This document shows, one piece after another, positions 13,891 to 15,245 of a stretch of 15,245 nt of DNA. The position numbers and the translations under genes are program-made. Below the pieces are notes generated by a model. That model worked only from the letters and a program-made list of their open reading frames with translations, made no database searches and was not told the origin of the DNA. This stretch comes from Verrucomicrobiota bacterium (lineage in GTDB: Bacteria > Verrucomicrobiota > Verrucomicrobiia > Opitutales > Opitutaceae). Location: assembly GCA_023443455.1 (NCBI GenBank), contig JAEZUE010000082.1, positions 1-15,245 of the forward strand, read 5' to 3'. How positions within the stretch are numbered: position 1 is the stretch's first letter; each line of letters opens with the position of its first letter.

Positions 13891-15174
13891 ATGTTTCCAG
13901 CCATCGAACACTTCCTCCGCACCTTCGCCACCGACCACGGGTTCTTCGCGCCCAAGTGGTTCGTCGACACCGTCCAGATCACGATCCTGATCCTCCTCGC
14001 GATCGCCGCCAACTGGGTCGCCAAGCGCATCATCCTGCGCTTCGTCGTCGCCGTCATTCGCCGCAGCGCCACCAAGTGGGACGACACCTTTCTCCAGAAC
14101 GGCGTCTTTTCCCGACTCTCGCACATCGCCCCGGCTCTCGTGGTCGACGCCTTCGGTGCCGAGGTCCTCGGCGACACCGGGGTTTTCGGCGGCGCCGAGG
14201 GCTCCCTCCAGGCCGTCAACGCCGCGGTCAACATCTACCTCATCGCCATCGGCGTGGCGGTGATCAGTGCGTTGCTCAATGCCGTCACCGACATCTCCCG
14301 CACCGCCGCGGTCGGCCAGAAACTCCCGGTGAAGGGCTTCGCCCAGGCCGCCAAGCTCACCGCGTTCATCGTCGGCGGCATCTTCATTCTCTCCAACCTG
14401 CTCGGCAAAAGCCCGCTCTACCTCTTCTCCGGACTCGGCGCGCTCACCGCGGTCCTGTTGTTGGTCTTCCGCGACGCCCTACTCGGCTTCACCGCCGGGA
14501 TCATGCTCTCGGCCAACAACATGGTGCGCATCGGCGACTGGATCGAGATGCCCAAGGCCGGCGCCGACGGCGACGTGATCGACGTCACCCTCACCACCGT
14601 GAAGGTGCAGAACTGGGACAAGACCATTTCCGCCATCCCCGCCTACTCGCTCATCTCCGAGTCGTTCAAGAACTGGCGCGGCATGCAGGAGTCGGGCGGC
14701 CGGCGCATCAAGCGCGCACTCCGCATCGACATGCACAGCACACGCTTCGCCGACGAGGCGCTCATCGCGCACTGGCGCAAGATCGCGATCCTGCGCCCCT
14801 ACCTCGAAGGCAAGCTCGCCGAACTCGCCGCCGCCAACCTGGAGGCCGCCGACGCCGACCTCTCGGTCCTGGCCAACGGCCGACGTCTCACAAATCTGGG
14901 CACCTTCCGCGCCTACTGCGTCGCCTACCTGCGTCGACACCCGAAGATCCACCAGGAGATGACGTTCCTGGTCCGCCAGCTCGACCCCGATGAGCACGGT
15001 CTTCCGCTCGAGATCTACGTCTTCACCAACGACATCGCCTGGGCGAACTACGAGGCCATCCAAGCCGACATTTTCGACCACCTGCTTGCCGTGCTCCCCG
15101 AATTCGGCCTGCGCACCTACCAGCGCCCCAGCGGCCGCGACATCGAGATGATCGCCGGCAAAGTCGCGCGCTGA
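13891..15174 (+). CDS. ybdG: YbdG-type mechanosensitive channel (MscS superfamily)
   Basis: Inner-membrane channel that opens under membrane tension to release solutes after osmotic downshock. It has 427 residues, close to E. coli YbdG (415). Hydrophobic helices lie at about 24-46, 108-131 and 150-172. The pore-lining segment is SGLGALTAVLLLVFRDALLG (180-199), followed by TAGIMLSANN. The MscS beta domain follows: VRIGDWIEMPKAGADGDVID (212-231), LTTVKVQNWDKTISAIP (234-250) and SFKNWRGMQESGGRRIKR (258-275). The last part carries the YbdG-specific segments RRLTNLGTFRAY (331-342), PLEIYVFTN (372-380) and QADIFDH (391-397). These match E. coli YbdG closely as I recall it, and set it apart from short MscS and from large MscK. 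It is a single gene here, preceded by the REP pair. No Shine-Dalgarno is seen before the ATG, whose leader is pyrimidine-rich. Confidence 0.91.
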   Translation: MFPAIEHFLRTFATDHGFFAPKWFVDTVQITILILLAIAANWVAKRIILRFVVAVIRRSATKWDDTFLQNGVFSRLSHIAPALVVDAFGAEVLGDTGVFGGAEGSLQAVNAAVNIYLIAIGVAVISALLNAVTDISRTAAVGQKLPVKGFAQAAKLTAFIVGGIFILSNLLGKSPLYLFSGLGALTAVLLLVFRDALLGFTAGIMLSANNMVRIGDWIEMPKAGADGDVIDVTLTTVKVQNWDKTISAIPAYSLISESFKNWRGMQESGGRRIKRALRIDMHSTRFADEALIAHWRKIAILRPYLEGKLAELAAANLEAADADLSVLANGRRLTNLGTFRAYCVAYLRRHPKIHQEMTFLVRQLDPDEHGLPLEIYVFTNDIAWANYEAIQADIFDHLLAVLPEFGLRTYQRPSGRDIEMIAGKVAR

Positions 15175-15211
15175 CATCCCCAGGCCCCCATCGCCCACCG
15201 CACAGCCCCCT

Positions 15212-15244
15212 CCCCCCCCCGCGGCGCCCCCCCCCCCCCCCCCC
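15212..15244. repeat. Poly-C tract at window edge
   Basis: A nine-C run (15212-15220), GCGGCG, then 18 C's (15227-15244) close the window. A homopolymer at a sequence end is typical of a two-colour-chemistry poly-G read artefact seen on the other strand. Its bases should not be trusted as genomic. The 37 bases between the channel stop and the tract show no gene. Confidence 0.7.
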
Positions 15245-15245
15245 A

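Noticed and set aside
13695..14993. 432-codon plus-strand frame overlapping the channel gene
   Set aside because: Its first part crosses the REP pair and the rest is an Arg/His/Pro-rich shift of the ybdG reading frame.
1..15245. tRNA or rRNA genes
   Set aside because: I saw no cloverleaf with a GTTCRANNC arm or rRNA signature in the spacers. This was a visual search only; a covariance-model scan would settle it.

Overview
This 15.2 kb window is very GC-rich, chromosomal-looking bacterial DNA. It carries eight intact protein genes and no sign of phage, plasmid, CRISPR or transposase. The long antisense open frames come from strong C/G bias at third codon positions. Gene content, Shine-Dalgarno-poor starts and intergenic repeat style suggest a Gram-negative such as a Verrucomicrobiota (Opitutaceae-like) member. 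That placement is inference from memory of such genomes, not proven by a marker.

Layout: valS (valyl-tRNA synthetase, minus strand) ends in a good hairpin terminator. It is divergent from acs (acetyl-CoA synthetase). Next come glnD (PII uridylyltransferase/uridylyl-removing enzyme), closed by a textbook terminator, and a soluble GAF-GAF histidine kinase with no partner regulator in view. Convergent to the kinase is an unrecognised four-helix membrane protein. It is divergent from a two-gene electron-transfer-flavoprotein unit (etfB, etfA), also closed by a strong hairpin. The last gene is a YbdG-type mechanosensitive channel. The window ends in an 18-base poly-C run that looks like a contig-edge artefact.

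The genes are mostly housekeeping: translation, acetate activation, nitrogen sensing, electron transfer and osmotic protection. glnD and the kinase may both serve nutrient sensing, but only adjacency supports that. The ETF pair is a diverged type: several residues that hold the flavin in ordinary ETF-alpha are replaced, while the QVGQTG core is kept.

The most unusual material lies between genes. Three spacers carry degenerate repeats phased at exactly 7 bp; two of these are arranged as inverted halves, and two run up to a start codon. One spacer holds an inverted pair of REP-like palindromes with a 5' GTAG and a compensatory base-pair swap. One divergent spacer holds a terminator-shaped hairpin with no obvious gene to terminate. 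valS carries an in-frame Ala/Ser/Pro-rich segment whose DNA folds into two hairpins. I found no convincing new multi-gene system; the repeat families and the diverged ETF are the best leads.
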